From JBQLZO01 sp052168315 (GTDB taxonomy: Bacteria > Planctomycetota > Phycisphaerae > Phycisphaerales > UBA1924): a DNA stretch of 64,000 bases. Under the pieces are notes generated by a model. It was not told where the DNA came from and did no database searches. It saw nothing but the letters and a program-made list of their open reading frames with translations. A program made the translations under genes and the position numbers. Positions 25,992 to 33,942 of the stretch are shown piece after piece (position 1 is the first letter of the stretch; every line of letters begins with the position of its first letter). The DNA lies in the NCBI GenBank assembly GCA_052168315.1, contig JBQLZO010000072.1:8686-72685 (forward strand), given 5' to 3'.

Positions 25992-26420
25992 ATGTCCGAG
26001 TCGAAGGGTCGGTTTTTCTACTACGAGGGTCTGTTCCTGATCGGCGCTGCGCAGGCGACGAATCTGGGCGAGGTGATCCAGCACCTGGATCACATCCTGG
26101 GTCGCGCGAACGCTGATGTGCTGGCGATGGGGAAGTGGGATGAGCGGCGGCTCGCGTACGAGATCAACAAGCAGAAGCGTGGGCTGTACATCCTGGTGTA
26201 CTTCGGGTGTGATCCGGTTTCGATGGACCAGCTGGTTCGGGATTCGAACCTCTCGGACACGATCGCGCGTTCGCTGTTCGTGCGGGCCGATCACCTGACA
26301 AAGGAGGAGATGGAGTCGATGAACCGTCGCCAGGAGTTGCTTGATGAGGCGCGGCTGCGCGAGGATCCGGCGGAGGCTCGCGAGGCGGTTGGCGCGGGCG
26401 GGGGCGGCGGCCAGTCGTGA
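25992..26420 (+). CDS. rpsF: 30S ribosomal protein S6
   Basis: 142 aa, with the S6 ferredoxin-like fold elements YYEGLFLIG, LAYEINKQKRGLYILVYF and SLFVRADH. ATG at 25992 with AAAGGAAACG upstream. The C-terminus is a Glu/Arg/Gly tail. It is followed by ssb after 208 bp and then rplI; rpsR, which usually lies between ssb and rplI, is absent. Confidence 0.95.
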   Translation: MSESKGRFFYYEGLFLIGAAQATNLGEVIQHLDHILGRANADVLAMGKWDERRLAYEINKQKRGLYILVYFGCDPVSMDQLVRDSNLSDTIARSLFVRADHLTKEEMESMNRRQELLDEARLREDPAEAREAVGAGGGGGQS

Positions 26421-26628
26421 TTGGGCATTCTTGATCGGCAGCGTTGATCGGGCCTGGGGGGCCAGGCGGGTGGGGCTGCGGCCGGTTGGGTGATCGTGCG
26501 GGCGACCGTAGGGGCCGGTCGCGGGGGCGGTCGCGTGATCGGATTGTGTTTGGTATGGTGGGGGTTGTTGTGGCCGTTCGGCGCGACGGGCGCTGGCGGG
26601 AGTTTGTTCGGACGGAGGGTCGCAGACC

Positions 26629-27135
26629 ATGGCCGGGAACCTCAACCGTGTCTTCCTGATGGGGAATCTGACGCGCGACATCGAGATGCGGAGCCTTCCG
26701 AGCGGGATGGCGGTGGGCTCGTTCTCGATCGCGGTGAACGAGCGGTACAAGAACCGCCAGGATGAGTGGGTGGAGCGTGCGAACTTCATCGACTGCGAGG
26801 CGTTCGGGCGGACGGCTGAGGTGATGGCGCAGTACCTGGGCAAGGGTCGTCCGGTGCTGATCGAGGGGAAGCTGCGGCTTGACCAGTGGGAGGACAAGGA
26901 GGGCGGGAAGCGTTCGAAGCTGAAGGTGGTGGTGGACAACTTCCAGTTCGTTGATTCCCGGAGCGATTCTGGTGGTGGTGGTGGCGGAGGGGGCGGTGGG
27001 TCGCGGTATGGCGGAGGGGGCGGTGGAGGCGGTGGGGGTGGCGGCGGCGGGCGTTCCGGGGGCGGGGATGATGGGGGTGGGCGTGGGGCATCGGATCACT
27101 ACGAGCCGATCGATGAGGATGACATTCCATTCTGA
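26629..27135 (+). CDS. ssb: Single-stranded DNA-binding protein
   Basis: 168 aa. An OB-fold (residues 1-108) begins NLNRVFLMGNLTRD and contains FIDCEAFGRTAE. A poly-Gly linker (about 116-152) leads to the acidic tip DEDDIPF, which recruits replication and repair enzymes. The linker is encoded by a nearly pure GGN run at 26970-27060, a site prone to length change. A TATGGT box at 26554-26559 is a candidate -10, giving a leader of about 65 nt. Confidence 0.96.
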   Translation: MAGNLNRVFLMGNLTRDIEMRSLPSGMAVGSFSIAVNERYKNRQDEWVERANFIDCEAFGRTAEVMAQYLGKGRPVLIEGKLRLDQWEDKEGGKRSKLKVVVDNFQFVDSRSDSGGGGGGGGGGSRYGGGGGGGGGGGGGGRSGGGDDGGGRGASDHYEPIDEDDIPF

Positions 27136-27376
27136 TGGGAATCGTGGGGGGGCGGTGGGATGGCGCGGGGTTCGCGCCAAGAATGGGGTCGTGCGATCGT
27201 GGTGATGGCACGGACAATTCGGCCTTCCGGCGGCGCGAACGGGCGCTGCGTGGAGGGCAGACCGTTGGGGCCGTGCGCCGGCGGCTGTGGGCGAGTCGAG
27301 TGACTCGTCCGTGGCTGGCTGGACTGCGGCTCCTGAACTTCCCGCCCGAGCCACGGGCGTGAAAGGACAGCGCGAG

Positions 27377-27964
27377 ATGGCCAAGTATGTTGAATTGCTG
27401 CTGGTTGAGACGGTTGAGCCGACGGGGATCGTCGGTGATGTGGTGAAGGTTCGTCCGGGGTTCGCCCGGAACTTCCTTCTGCCCCGTGGGCTCGCGACGG
27501 AGCCGAACGAGGAACTGAAGGCCTCGCTGGCGCAGCGCCGGGCGGAGGCCGAGCGTGACCTGGCCGAGCGCCGGGCGCGGATGGAGTCGATGATCGAGAA
27601 GATCGACGGGTACGAGCTGACGACTGAGCGCGCGGCGAACGAGCAGGGTCTGCTGTACGGCTCGGTGACGCAGCAGGAGATCGCGGACATGCTGACGGAG
27701 GCTGGTTTCGGCGTTCGTCCGCGTGATGTCCGCATCGGCCAGACGATCAAGCGTGCGGATCGGTATGACATCGTGATCAAGCCCGCGAACGATCTCGAGG
27801 CGACGGTGGTGCTGATTGTGAAGGCCGAGGGCGCCGCGGCGCTCGAGGCGTTGGAGGCCGCGGAGCGTGCGGAGCGTGAGGCGGCGTCGGCGGCGGCTCA
27901 GGATGCCGAGCTTGCTGAGGAAGAGGACGGCAAGGCGGGCTCCGGCGGCGCTGCAGGGGCCTGA
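27377..27964 (+). CDS. rplI: 50S ribosomal protein L9
   Basis: 195 aa. The N-terminal L9 domain has VELLLVETVEPTG and GDVVKVRPGFARNFLLPRGLA; the long connecting helix and C-terminal RNA-binding domain follow. Family length is about 150; here an Ala/Glu-rich tail of about 45 residues is added. ATG at 27377 with AAAGGACAGCGCGAG upstream. It is 241 bp after ssb and ends the ribosomal/SSB cluster. Confidence 0.95.
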   Translation: MAKYVELLLVETVEPTGIVGDVVKVRPGFARNFLLPRGLATEPNEELKASLAQRRAEAERDLAERRARMESMIEKIDGYELTTERAANEQGLLYGSVTQQEIADMLTEAGFGVRPRDVRIGQTIKRADRYDIVIKPANDLEATVVLIVKAEGAAALEALEAAERAEREAASAAAQDAELAEEEDGKAGSGGAAGA

Positions 27965-28279
27965 TTCGGTCGTCTGGAAGAACGAGCACTCGACCGCCCG
28001 CGGGCGCACCGGTTGGTTCCGGGGGCGCTGCGGGCGGTTTCGGGTTTTTGAGGGTGTGGGTCGGGGTTGGCGCGGGTCACGGTTGGGGGTGGTGGTGGCG
28101 ACGGCGTGCGCGTGGTCTCCGGGCGGGGTTCCCAAATGCGGTGAAGGCGGGGAATTGGCGCTGGGGATCGGGGTTTGTCGTGGATAATGGGAACGGCGGT
28201 GCGCGGCGTCGCGCGCGGTGAGGGCTCGTCGCGGGGTGTTGCCTCGTCGGCCTGGGCCGATTCGGATAAGGAGAGAGAC
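27965..28279. other. 315-bp spacer between rplI and the dockerin-type protein
   Basis: No gene seen. A GATAAT box at 28183-28188 lies 91 bp before the next start and is a candidate -10. AAGGAGAGAG just before 28280 is the ribosome-binding site of the next gene. No terminator hairpin with a U-tract was found after rplI. Confidence 0.4.
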
Positions 28280-29128
28280 ATGTTGGATGCGATGCGAGGC
28301 GTTGTCGGGGCTGTGGCGATCTGTGCCGCTTGCGGGCTCGTCCAGGGTGATCAGGTGACGCTGGAGGCGGCGAAGGACAACACGCTCTACTTTTCGCTGA
28401 GCGGGAATCTGAGCAACGGGTCGGGGGACTACTTTTTCTCGGGGCGGACGCTGCAGAACCAGGCTCGGCGGGGGGTGCTGCAGTTCGATGTGTCTTCGAT
28501 CCCGGCGGGGAGCACGATTGACTCGGTGACGCTGCGGCTGTTCATGTCGAAGACGATCGTGGGAGCGCGGACGGTTTCGATGCACCGGGTGACGAGCGCG
28601 TGGGGCGAGGGTGGTTCTGACGCGACGGGCGAGGAGGGCGCTGGGACGACGCCGCAGAGCGGTGATGCGACCTGGATCCACCGCTCGTTCCCGAGCCAGT
28701 TCTGGACGAACACGGGCGGGGACTTCATCGGGGCGGCGTTGGCGTCGACCTCGGTGGGGTTCGAGGATTTCTACGAGTGGACTGGCGCGGGGCTGGTTGC
28801 GGATGTGCAGGGGATGGTGGATGGGGACTTTGCCAACAATGGTTGGCTGCTGCTGAACGAGGCGGGCTCGACGGGGCCGACCGCCAAGCGATTCAATTCC
28901 CGTGAGCATCCGCAGATCGATACCCGGCCGGTGCTGACGATCACCTTCACGCCGGCGGTGGTTGAGTGCCCGGGTGATCTGGACGGCGACCTCGATGTGG
29001 ACAGCGATGACCTTTCGCAGCTGCTCGGGGCGTTCGGATCGTCGGATGAGGGGGATGTGGATGGTGATGGCGACACGGACAGCGATGATCTCGGGATCCT
29101 GCTGGGCGTGTTCGGGACGGCCTGCTGA
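28280..29128 (+). CDS. Exported DNRLRE-type protein with C-terminal dockerin-like repeats
   Basis: 282 aa. A signal peptide covers residues 1-22. A beta-rich DNRLRE-type domain (about 24-225) includes RRGVLQFDVSSIPAGSTIDSV-type core strands. The C-terminus has a pair of Asp-rich calcium-binding repeats (DLDGDLDVDSDDL and DVDGDGDTDSDDL), each followed by LLGxFG, as in planctomycete dockerin-like ends, and terminates in Cys. It is probably a secreted or surface protein; the ligand is unknown. ATG at 28280 has a strong AAGGAGAG site. Confidence 0.82.
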   Translation: MLDAMRGVVGAVAICAACGLVQGDQVTLEAAKDNTLYFSLSGNLSNGSGDYFFSGRTLQNQARRGVLQFDVSSIPAGSTIDSVTLRLFMSKTIVGARTVSMHRVTSAWGEGGSDATGEEGAGTTPQSGDATWIHRSFPSQFWTNTGGDFIGAALASTSVGFEDFYEWTGAGLVADVQGMVDGDFANNGWLLLNEAGSTGPTAKRFNSREHPQIDTRPVLTITFTPAVVECPGDLDGDLDVDSDDLSQLLGAFGSSDEGDVDGDGDTDSDDLGILLGVFGTAC

Positions 29129-29671
29129 GGGTTGTCGATGATGCGGGTGGTGCGGGCGTGCGTGGGCTGGCGGCGATGACCCGCTGGCACGCGCCCGCCT
29201 GACCCCGTGCCCCTGCCAATTTCCCGAGGTGCCCCCCCACTCTCACCGGCCCGCATGGTCGGGCATTTGCTGAGTCAGAATCCGGCTGTTCCGTCGGACG
29301 CCCCGTGCTCAGTGCTGATCGGCCTGGGTGTGGGGCGTTTGCTTTGTCGGGGATTCGGGTGAGGCGGATTTTGGACCGGCGCGCGGCGGTGCCTGCGGGT
29401 TTCCGTTCGCTGGTGGGGGCGGACGGGCCTTCGGATGCGGTCCGCGGGATCGGGTCCGCCGGGCTGAAGAAAGCGCATCGGATGCGGGGAATGGTCGGGT
29501 GCATGCCGGGGCCTGCGTGGGGTGATGGTTGATCGGGCCGCGGGTGCTGGGGGGCGGTGTGGCGCACGGGCGAGCCCGCGTCGGGCGTGGTGTGGTGGAT
29601 GGGATGCGGCGGATGGTGGTGAGATCGCCGGGGGACGGCGGCGGGGATGGCGCGGCAGGCATGGGCCGGGT
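29129..29671. other. 543-bp convergent spacer
   Basis: Lies between two convergent exported-protein genes. No gene, RNA or repeat was recognised, apart from a C7ACT oligomer at 29232. The terminator of the minus-strand gene lies just beyond it. Confidence 0.4.
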
Positions 29672-29712
29672 GAAAAAGAAAGAGACTCCACCAGGCGGGG
29701 CCTGATGGAGTC
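29672..29712 (-). terminator. Intrinsic terminator of the PEP-CTERM gene
   Basis: Stem GACTCCA-C-CAGGC / GCCTG-A-TGGAGTC (29684-29712, 12 pairs, one C-A mismatch, GGG loop). On the minus strand it is followed by a T-rich run (TCTTTCTTTTTC). It lies 47 bp after the stop codon. It is one of only two classic intrinsic terminators seen in the window. Confidence 0.85.
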
Positions 29713-29758
29713 GGGAGTTCACAGGAATTTCAACTCGTTGCCGGAGAGGCGGCGAGTC

Positions 29759-30484
29759 TTAGCGGCGGCGGCGGAAGGCGGCGATGCCGGCCAGGCCAGC
29801 GAGCGCGATGGCGCCCGGGGCGGGGACGAGCAGCGCAGTGCCGGTGTAGGCGGAGTTGGCTTCGAAGTCGTTGAAGTAGAACTCGGGGACGCCGTTGTTG
29901 TCGTTATCGAGCGAGACGAGCTTGAGGCCGCTGCTGAAGAGGAGGGCGGTGAGGGTGAAGGAGGAATCGAGGGCTTCGAGATCCACGAGTCCATCGCCGG
30001 CGAGGGTGCCGGGGAGGGCCGAGACGAAGCCAGCGCCGGTGTTGAAGGCGAGGGCCGAGCCGGGGTTGGAGGTGGAGACGCCGCCGGCCGCGTTGAAGAT
30101 GAACGCGCCGCCATCGTCGTACGAGGCGTTGAAGATCAGGTCGCCGCCGGAGGTGAAGAAGGAGAAGGAGCCGTTGCTGAGCCCAGCCTCAAAGAAGGTC
30201 GGGGTGACGACGGTGACTTCGCCGATGTTCACGGTGTGCGAGAAGGATGCGCCCGTGAAGACGAGCACATCGGCGGGGTTGCCGGTGACGGCCGAGAGGT
30301 CGATTTCGAGATCGACGGTGGCGTCGGCGGTGAGGACGCCGAAGGTGTTCCCGCCGGCGGTGGGCGCGACATACTCGACTTCGCGGCCTCCGGGGGGATC
30401 TGAGAATGTGAGGAAGACCGAGGCGTTCGAGGCGCTCACGGCCGTGCCAGCAATGGCGGCTGCGATCAATGCGTTGCGGATCAT
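29759..30484 (-). CDS. PEP-CTERM-like exported protein
   Basis: 241 aa. Signal peptide at residues 1-21; beta-rich Gly/Ala/Ser/Thr body with no catalytic motif; C-terminal sorting tripartite signal VPAPGAIALAGLAG followed by AAFRRRR. Such signals direct processing by an exosortase in bacteria with exopolysaccharide. The ligand and role are unknown. ATG at 30484 after GGAGTCAGAGAG. It has its own promoter and terminator and is monocistronic. Confidence 0.82.
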   Translation of the reverse strand: MIRNALIAAAIAGTAVSASNASVFLTFSDPPGGREVEYVAPTAGGNTFGVLTADATVDLEIDLSAVTGNPADVLVFTGASFSHTVNIGEVTVVTPTFFEAGLSNGSFSFFTSGGDLIFNASYDDGGAFIFNAAGGVSTSNPGSALAFNTGAGFVSALPGTLAGDGLVDLEALDSSFTLTALLFSSGLKLVSLDNDNNGVPEFYFNDFEANSAYTGTALLVPAPGAIALAGLAGIAAFRRRR

Positions 30485-30826
30485 CTCTCTGACTCCATTT
30501 CCGCCTCTGCATCGGCCTGTGCGAGGTCCGACGCGAGGTCTCTCTCCATGTCGTGCTGTGAATCCCTGTGAGGACTGCACCGGGCTCGTCACCCAGTACG
30601 CGGGATTGTGAGGCAGAACGCACCGCGGATCAAGGGGGAATGTGGCGGAAGTGCCCGGTTTGACAAAGGTTTGCGGGATCTTTGAGCTTTCCGGACGCGC
30701 ACTGGGTAGAGCGAGTGCGTTATAGGACTTATTCGCGAGCTTCGCGGGGTGTCGTGTCGCAAGACCGGGCGCTGTGCAGACTTGCGACCCAGCCCGGGCT
30801 GGGGGGATTTGGGGGCCCGGCGGGGG
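30485..30826. other. 342-bp spacer between miaB and the PEP-CTERM gene
   Basis: No gene seen. It holds the promoter at 30605-30633 for the PEP-CTERM gene. A second minus-strand box, TATAAC (30723-30718), and a plus-strand TTGACA (30660-30665) lie further upstream. Confidence 0.4.
30605..30633 (-). promoter_or_regulatory. Sigma70-type promoter of the PEP-CTERM gene
   Basis: Minus strand TTGATC (30633-30628), a 17-nt spacer, and CACAAT (30610-30605). The spacing is ideal and both boxes are close to consensus. The transcript would start near 30598, giving a 5' leader of about 114 nt. Confidence 0.55.
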
Positions 30827-32569
30827 TCAGATCGAGGCGTCGGCGAGGCGAGCGTGCAGGGTGAGCACGGTGGCGCTGTCGATGGTGACGGGGACGATGC
30901 GGCCGATGAGGTCTGCGGGCGATCGGCCCGGGGGCGTGTCGAAGACGACGATGAGGTCGCCATCGGTTCTGGCGGTGAGCTGGGCTGGGGCACTCGGCTC
31001 GATGGGGTCGTCGGTTTCGATGGTGGAGGCGGCGGGATCGCAGGCGCTGGGCGCGGGTGTGGTTGAAGATGCCGCGGCGCGGCCGGCGATGGTGAGCGCA
31101 ACGGCGCCGTTCGGGTTGGATGGGGCGCTGTGGGCGCGGCGCTTCTTTGCTTCGCGGGACGAGACGCCTTCGACGAAGACGCTGATAGTGGCGCCGACAT
31201 ACTCCTGGGCGATCTCGTCGGAGATGCGGTGCTGGACGGCGAGGAGGTCGTTGCAGCGGCGCTTCTTGACGGCGTCGGGGACATCGTCGGGGATGCGGTC
31301 GTAGGCGACGGTGCCGGGGCGGGGTGAGTACTTGAAGATGAAGCAGTTCTTGTATCTGGCGCGTTCGAGGAGGCGGACGGTGGCCTGGAAGTCTTCTTCT
31401 GCTTCGCCGCAGAATCCGACGATGATGTCGCCGGCGATGGTGAGGGGCCGGTCGATCTCGGGCTGGTGGAGGAAGTGCCGGGCGCGGTCGATGAATTCGA
31501 GGTATTCCTCGACGGTGTACCCGCGGTTCATGCGTTTGAGGACATCGTTGGAGCCGGACTGGGCGGGTACATGGAGGTAGCGGCAGATGCGCGGCGAGTC
31601 GCGCATGACCTGGAGGACATCGTCGCCGAAGTCGCGGGGGTAGCTGGTGACGAAGCGGAGTCTCTGGATGGCGGGGACCCGCTCGTGGATCTGGTGGAGG
31701 AGGTCGGCGAAGGTTGTGACGCGTTCGCCGGCGAAGATGTCGCGGCGGTGCCCGCCCTTGTAGGTGCGGCCTTTTTGCGGCTGGAGGGCGCCGTTGAGGG
31801 TGACGGCGGCGGCGTGTTCGTAGCGGTAGTGGTTGACGGTCTGGCCGAGGAGGGTGATCTCGATGACGCCGGCGTCGGCGAGTCTCTTGCACTCGTCGAT
31901 GATGTTGTCTGGTGGTCTGTGGACTTCGGCGCCGCGGGTGTGGGGGACGACGCAGTAGGTGCAGAACTTGTTGCATCCACGTGTGATGCGGACATAGGCC
32001 GAGCCGTTGTGGTCTGTTGCTGAGATGGTGCGTGAGAGGTCGAGGAGTTCGAGGCGGTCTTCGGCGGCGGCGAGGGTTCCTGAGCGCCTGGATGCGTCGC
32101 CCTGGAGCGCGACGGCGCGTGCGGAGCGGTTGGCGGCGGGGTGTGACCAGCGGCCGGGCCTGATCTCGGTGCCCGTGGCGGGCAGGTCGGCGAGGAATGC
32201 GTCGCGGGCTTTGGCGGCGTTGTCGAGGAGTGCGGGGAGCTTGTCGAGTTCGGCCGGGCCGCAGAGCACATCGACGACGGGGAACTTGGTGAGCATGGAC
32301 TCGGCGTCGCGTTCGGCCATGCAGCCGAGGACGCCGACGACGAGGTGTGGCTCGCGGTTTTTCCGGACGGTCATCTCGCCGAGTCGGGAGCGGACCTTCT
32401 GTTCGGCGAGGTCGCGGACGGAGCAGGTGTTGTAGAGGACGATGTCGGCGAGGTCGGGGTTTGGGGAGAAGGCGTAGCCGAGGGCGCGGAGCTGGTTGGT
32501 GACGAGTTCGGAGTCGAGCTCGTTCATCTGGCAGCCGAAGGTTTCGAGATAGACCGTGCGTGCGGGCAT
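30827..32569 (-). CDS. miaB: tRNA-2-methylthio-N6-dimethylallyladenosine synthase
   Basis: Radical-SAM methylthiotransferase that converts i6A37 to ms2i6A37 in tRNAs reading UNN codons. 580 aa. The N-terminal domain carries cluster cysteines in FGCQMN, NTCSVRD and GCMAER. The radical-SAM motif is GCNKFCTYC. The C-terminal TRAM-like domain is interrupted by a low-complexity insert of about 60 residues. A further insert of about 45 residues lies before the radical-SAM motif, which explains the size (typical 440-470). Its substrate is made by MiaA, encoded at 63200. Confidence 0.94.
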   Translation of the reverse strand: MPARTVYLETFGCQMNELDSELVTNQLRALGYAFSPNPDLADIVLYNTCSVRDLAEQKVRSRLGEMTVRKNREPHLVVGVLGCMAERDAESMLTKFPVVDVLCGPAELDKLPALLDNAAKARDAFLADLPATGTEIRPGRWSHPAANRSARAVALQGDASRRSGTLAAAEDRLELLDLSRTISATDHNGSAYVRITRGCNKFCTYCVVPHTRGAEVHRPPDNIIDECKRLADAGVIEITLLGQTVNHYRYEHAAAVTLNGALQPQKGRTYKGGHRRDIFAGERVTTFADLLHQIHERVPAIQRLRFVTSYPRDFGDDVLQVMRDSPRICRYLHVPAQSGSNDVLKRMNRGYTVEEYLEFIDRARHFLHQPEIDRPLTIAGDIIVGFCGEAEEDFQATVRLLERARYKNCFIFKYSPRPGTVAYDRIPDDVPDAVKKRRCNDLLAVQHRISDEIAQEYVGATISVFVEGVSSREAKKRRAHSAPSNPNGAVALTIAGRAAASSTTPAPSACDPAASTIETDDPIEPSAPAQLTARTDGDLIVVFDTPPGRSPADLIGRIVPVTIDSATVLTLHARLADASI

Positions 32570-32601
32570 GGGCGGGAGTGTACGCGCGGGGTTGGGCGGG
32601 T

Positions 32602-33306
32602 TCAGTGGCGGGAATCGGGTGGAGTCGGGGATGCGGGGAGCTGGATTCCGTGTGCTCGGAGGGCCTGACGGATCTGGGCGGTGGGATCGGCGGTGTGGTC
32701 GATGGGGTGGGCGTGCCAGCCGCGGGCGCGGGCGGCATCGATGTTCTCGGGGAGGTCATCGAAGAAGACGATGCGGTCGGGGGTGGCGTCGAGTTCGCGT
32801 TCGAAGCGCTGGTAGATGGCGGGGGCGGGCTTGGCGAGGGCGAGCAGGTGGGAGGCGTGGGGCGCGGCGATGAGCCGGAGGGCGGCGCTGGAGGCCTGCG
32901 CGGCCTCGGCGAGTGTTCCGCGCATGGCGCTCCAGTGGCGGTGGTTGGTGTTGGAGAGGCAGGCGGTTCGGACGGTGGGGATGGCGTTGAGTTGGTTGAT
33001 GAGGTCTGTGGCGCCGGGGTACTCGGCGAGGATCCATGCATCGTGGATCGCGCGGATCTCGTCGGGGGTGTAGAGGTTGTCCGAGTGGTCGGCGACGGCG
33101 CGGAAGTAGGTGTGGCAGTCGATGGCGCCGGTCTGGTAGCTGGCGTGCGCGTTGGCGCGGGCGGCCTTGAGTTCGGGCGCGGCGAATCGGTCGGGGCGGC
33201 GGTGCTCGATGCCGGCGGCGGCGCAGGCTTCGGAGAAGGAGCGGCAGATGCGGACGATGACCCCGCCGAGGTCGAAGCAGATGGTGAGCGGGGGTGGATC
33301 GGGCAT
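32602..33306 (-). CDS. HAD-superfamily hydrolase
   Basis: 234 aa. HAD motif I is CFDLGGVIV, in which the second Asp of DxD is replaced by Gly. Motif II is CLSNTN, and motif III/IV is FFDDLPENIDAARARGWHAH. The LGG form is common in epoxide-hydrolase-like and haloacid-dehalogenase-like subgroups and may alter phosphatase activity. An alpha-helical cap (about 20-95) contains a Glu-Tyr-Pro-Gly patch. Substrate unknown. It lies between the dnaX tau tail (36 bp) and miaB (32 bp) on the same strand, likely co-transcribed. Confidence 0.85.
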   Translation of the reverse strand: MPDPPPLTICFDLGGVIVRICRSFSEACAAAGIEHRRPDRFAAPELKAARANAHASYQTGAIDCHTYFRAVADHSDNLYTPDEIRAIHDAWILAEYPGATDLINQLNAIPTVRTACLSNTNHRHWSAMRGTLAEAAQASSAALRLIAAPHASHLLALAKPAPAIYQRFERELDATPDRIVFFDDLPENIDAARARGWHAHPIDHTADPTAQIRQALRAHGIQLPASPTPPDSRH

Positions 33307-33342
33307 GGGTGTCGGGAGGGGCGCGCCGGGCGGTTGGGTGAA

Positions 33343-33933
33343 TCAGTCAGAGTCGGGGGGGCGGATGTCGGTGATGCGGGCGTTGAAGAGTTCCATGGCC
33401 TTCCGGACGAGCGGATCCTGCTCGGCGCGGGCGCGGAGGGCGGGGTCGATGGTGGCGGGGTGGCGGGCGGGCTGGTGGCGCGCCGGGTGTTCGGAATCGG
33501 AGTGATCGCCCTGGTCCGAGTCGTCGGCGTCGGCGGGTGCGATGGTGATTTCGGGGGTGATGGGGCGGCCGGCAGCGCTGGAGAGGAACTCGGCGAGTTC
33601 GGCGCGGTTGCGGGGCTGGTTGAGCGTGGAGCGGAGAGATTCGGAGGCGAGTTCGATGGTGGCGATGCCGGCGCGGATGGATCGGAGTCGGATGCGGGCG
33701 ATCATGCCCGCCCAGTAGTTGCTTTTCGATGCTTGGGCGACGACGCGGTCCCAGAGGTCTTCGGGGCTGAGGGGGGCGGCGTGGGTGTTGTCGTGTTCGA
33801 GGGCATTGGCGGGGCGTGGTGGGGGCAACGCGTGCGGCTTTGGCTCGATGTTGCGCTCGGTGTCGGGTGTTGTTGCGTGGTGGTTCGTGGCGGGCGGCGA
33901 CGGTGGGGCGGGGGGCCCGGCCGCCGCCATCAT
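33343..33933 (-). CDS. DnaX tau C-terminal domain in the -1 frame
   Basis: 196 codons from an ATG (33933) that overlaps the dnaX stop (ATGATGG). A Pro-rich linker (1-50) is followed by LWDRVVAQASKSNYWAG, an alpha/beta segment and a terminal DPLVRKAMELFNARITDIRP. The last block strongly resembles the end of tau subunits, which bind DNA polymerase III alpha. The slippery A7 immediately upstream puts ribosomes from dnaX into this frame, so it is most likely the 3' part of tau rather than an independent protein. A separately initiated polypeptide is the alternative. Confidence 0.85.
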   Translation of the reverse strand: MMAAAGPPAPPSPPATNHHATTPDTERNIEPKPHALPPPRPANALEHDNTHAAPLSPEDLWDRVVAQASKSNYWAGMIARIRLRSIRAGIATIELASESLRSTLNQPRNRAELAEFLSSAAGRPITPEITIAPADADDSDQGDHSDSEHPARHQPARHPATIDPALRARAEQDPLVRKAMELFNARITDIRPPDSD

Positions 33934-33942
33934 GCTTTTTTT
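33907..33942 (-). promoter_or_regulatory. Predicted -1 frameshift signal of dnaX
   Basis: Zero-frame codons read ACA GCA AAA AAA GCA TGA. The heptamer A AAA AAA (33942-33936) allows both Lys codons to re-pair one base back. The next codons are then AGC ATG ATG GCG, which is the tau-tail frame. A GGCGG/CCGCC stem begins 7 nt downstream (33928-33907), the usual spacing for a stimulatory structure. An AAGG element lies several bases upstream of the run. Confidence 0.8.

Noticed and set aside
26970..27060. GGN-rich tandem repeat as a CRISPR or satellite array
   Set aside because: It encodes the poly-Gly linker of SSB in frame and has no spacer structure.
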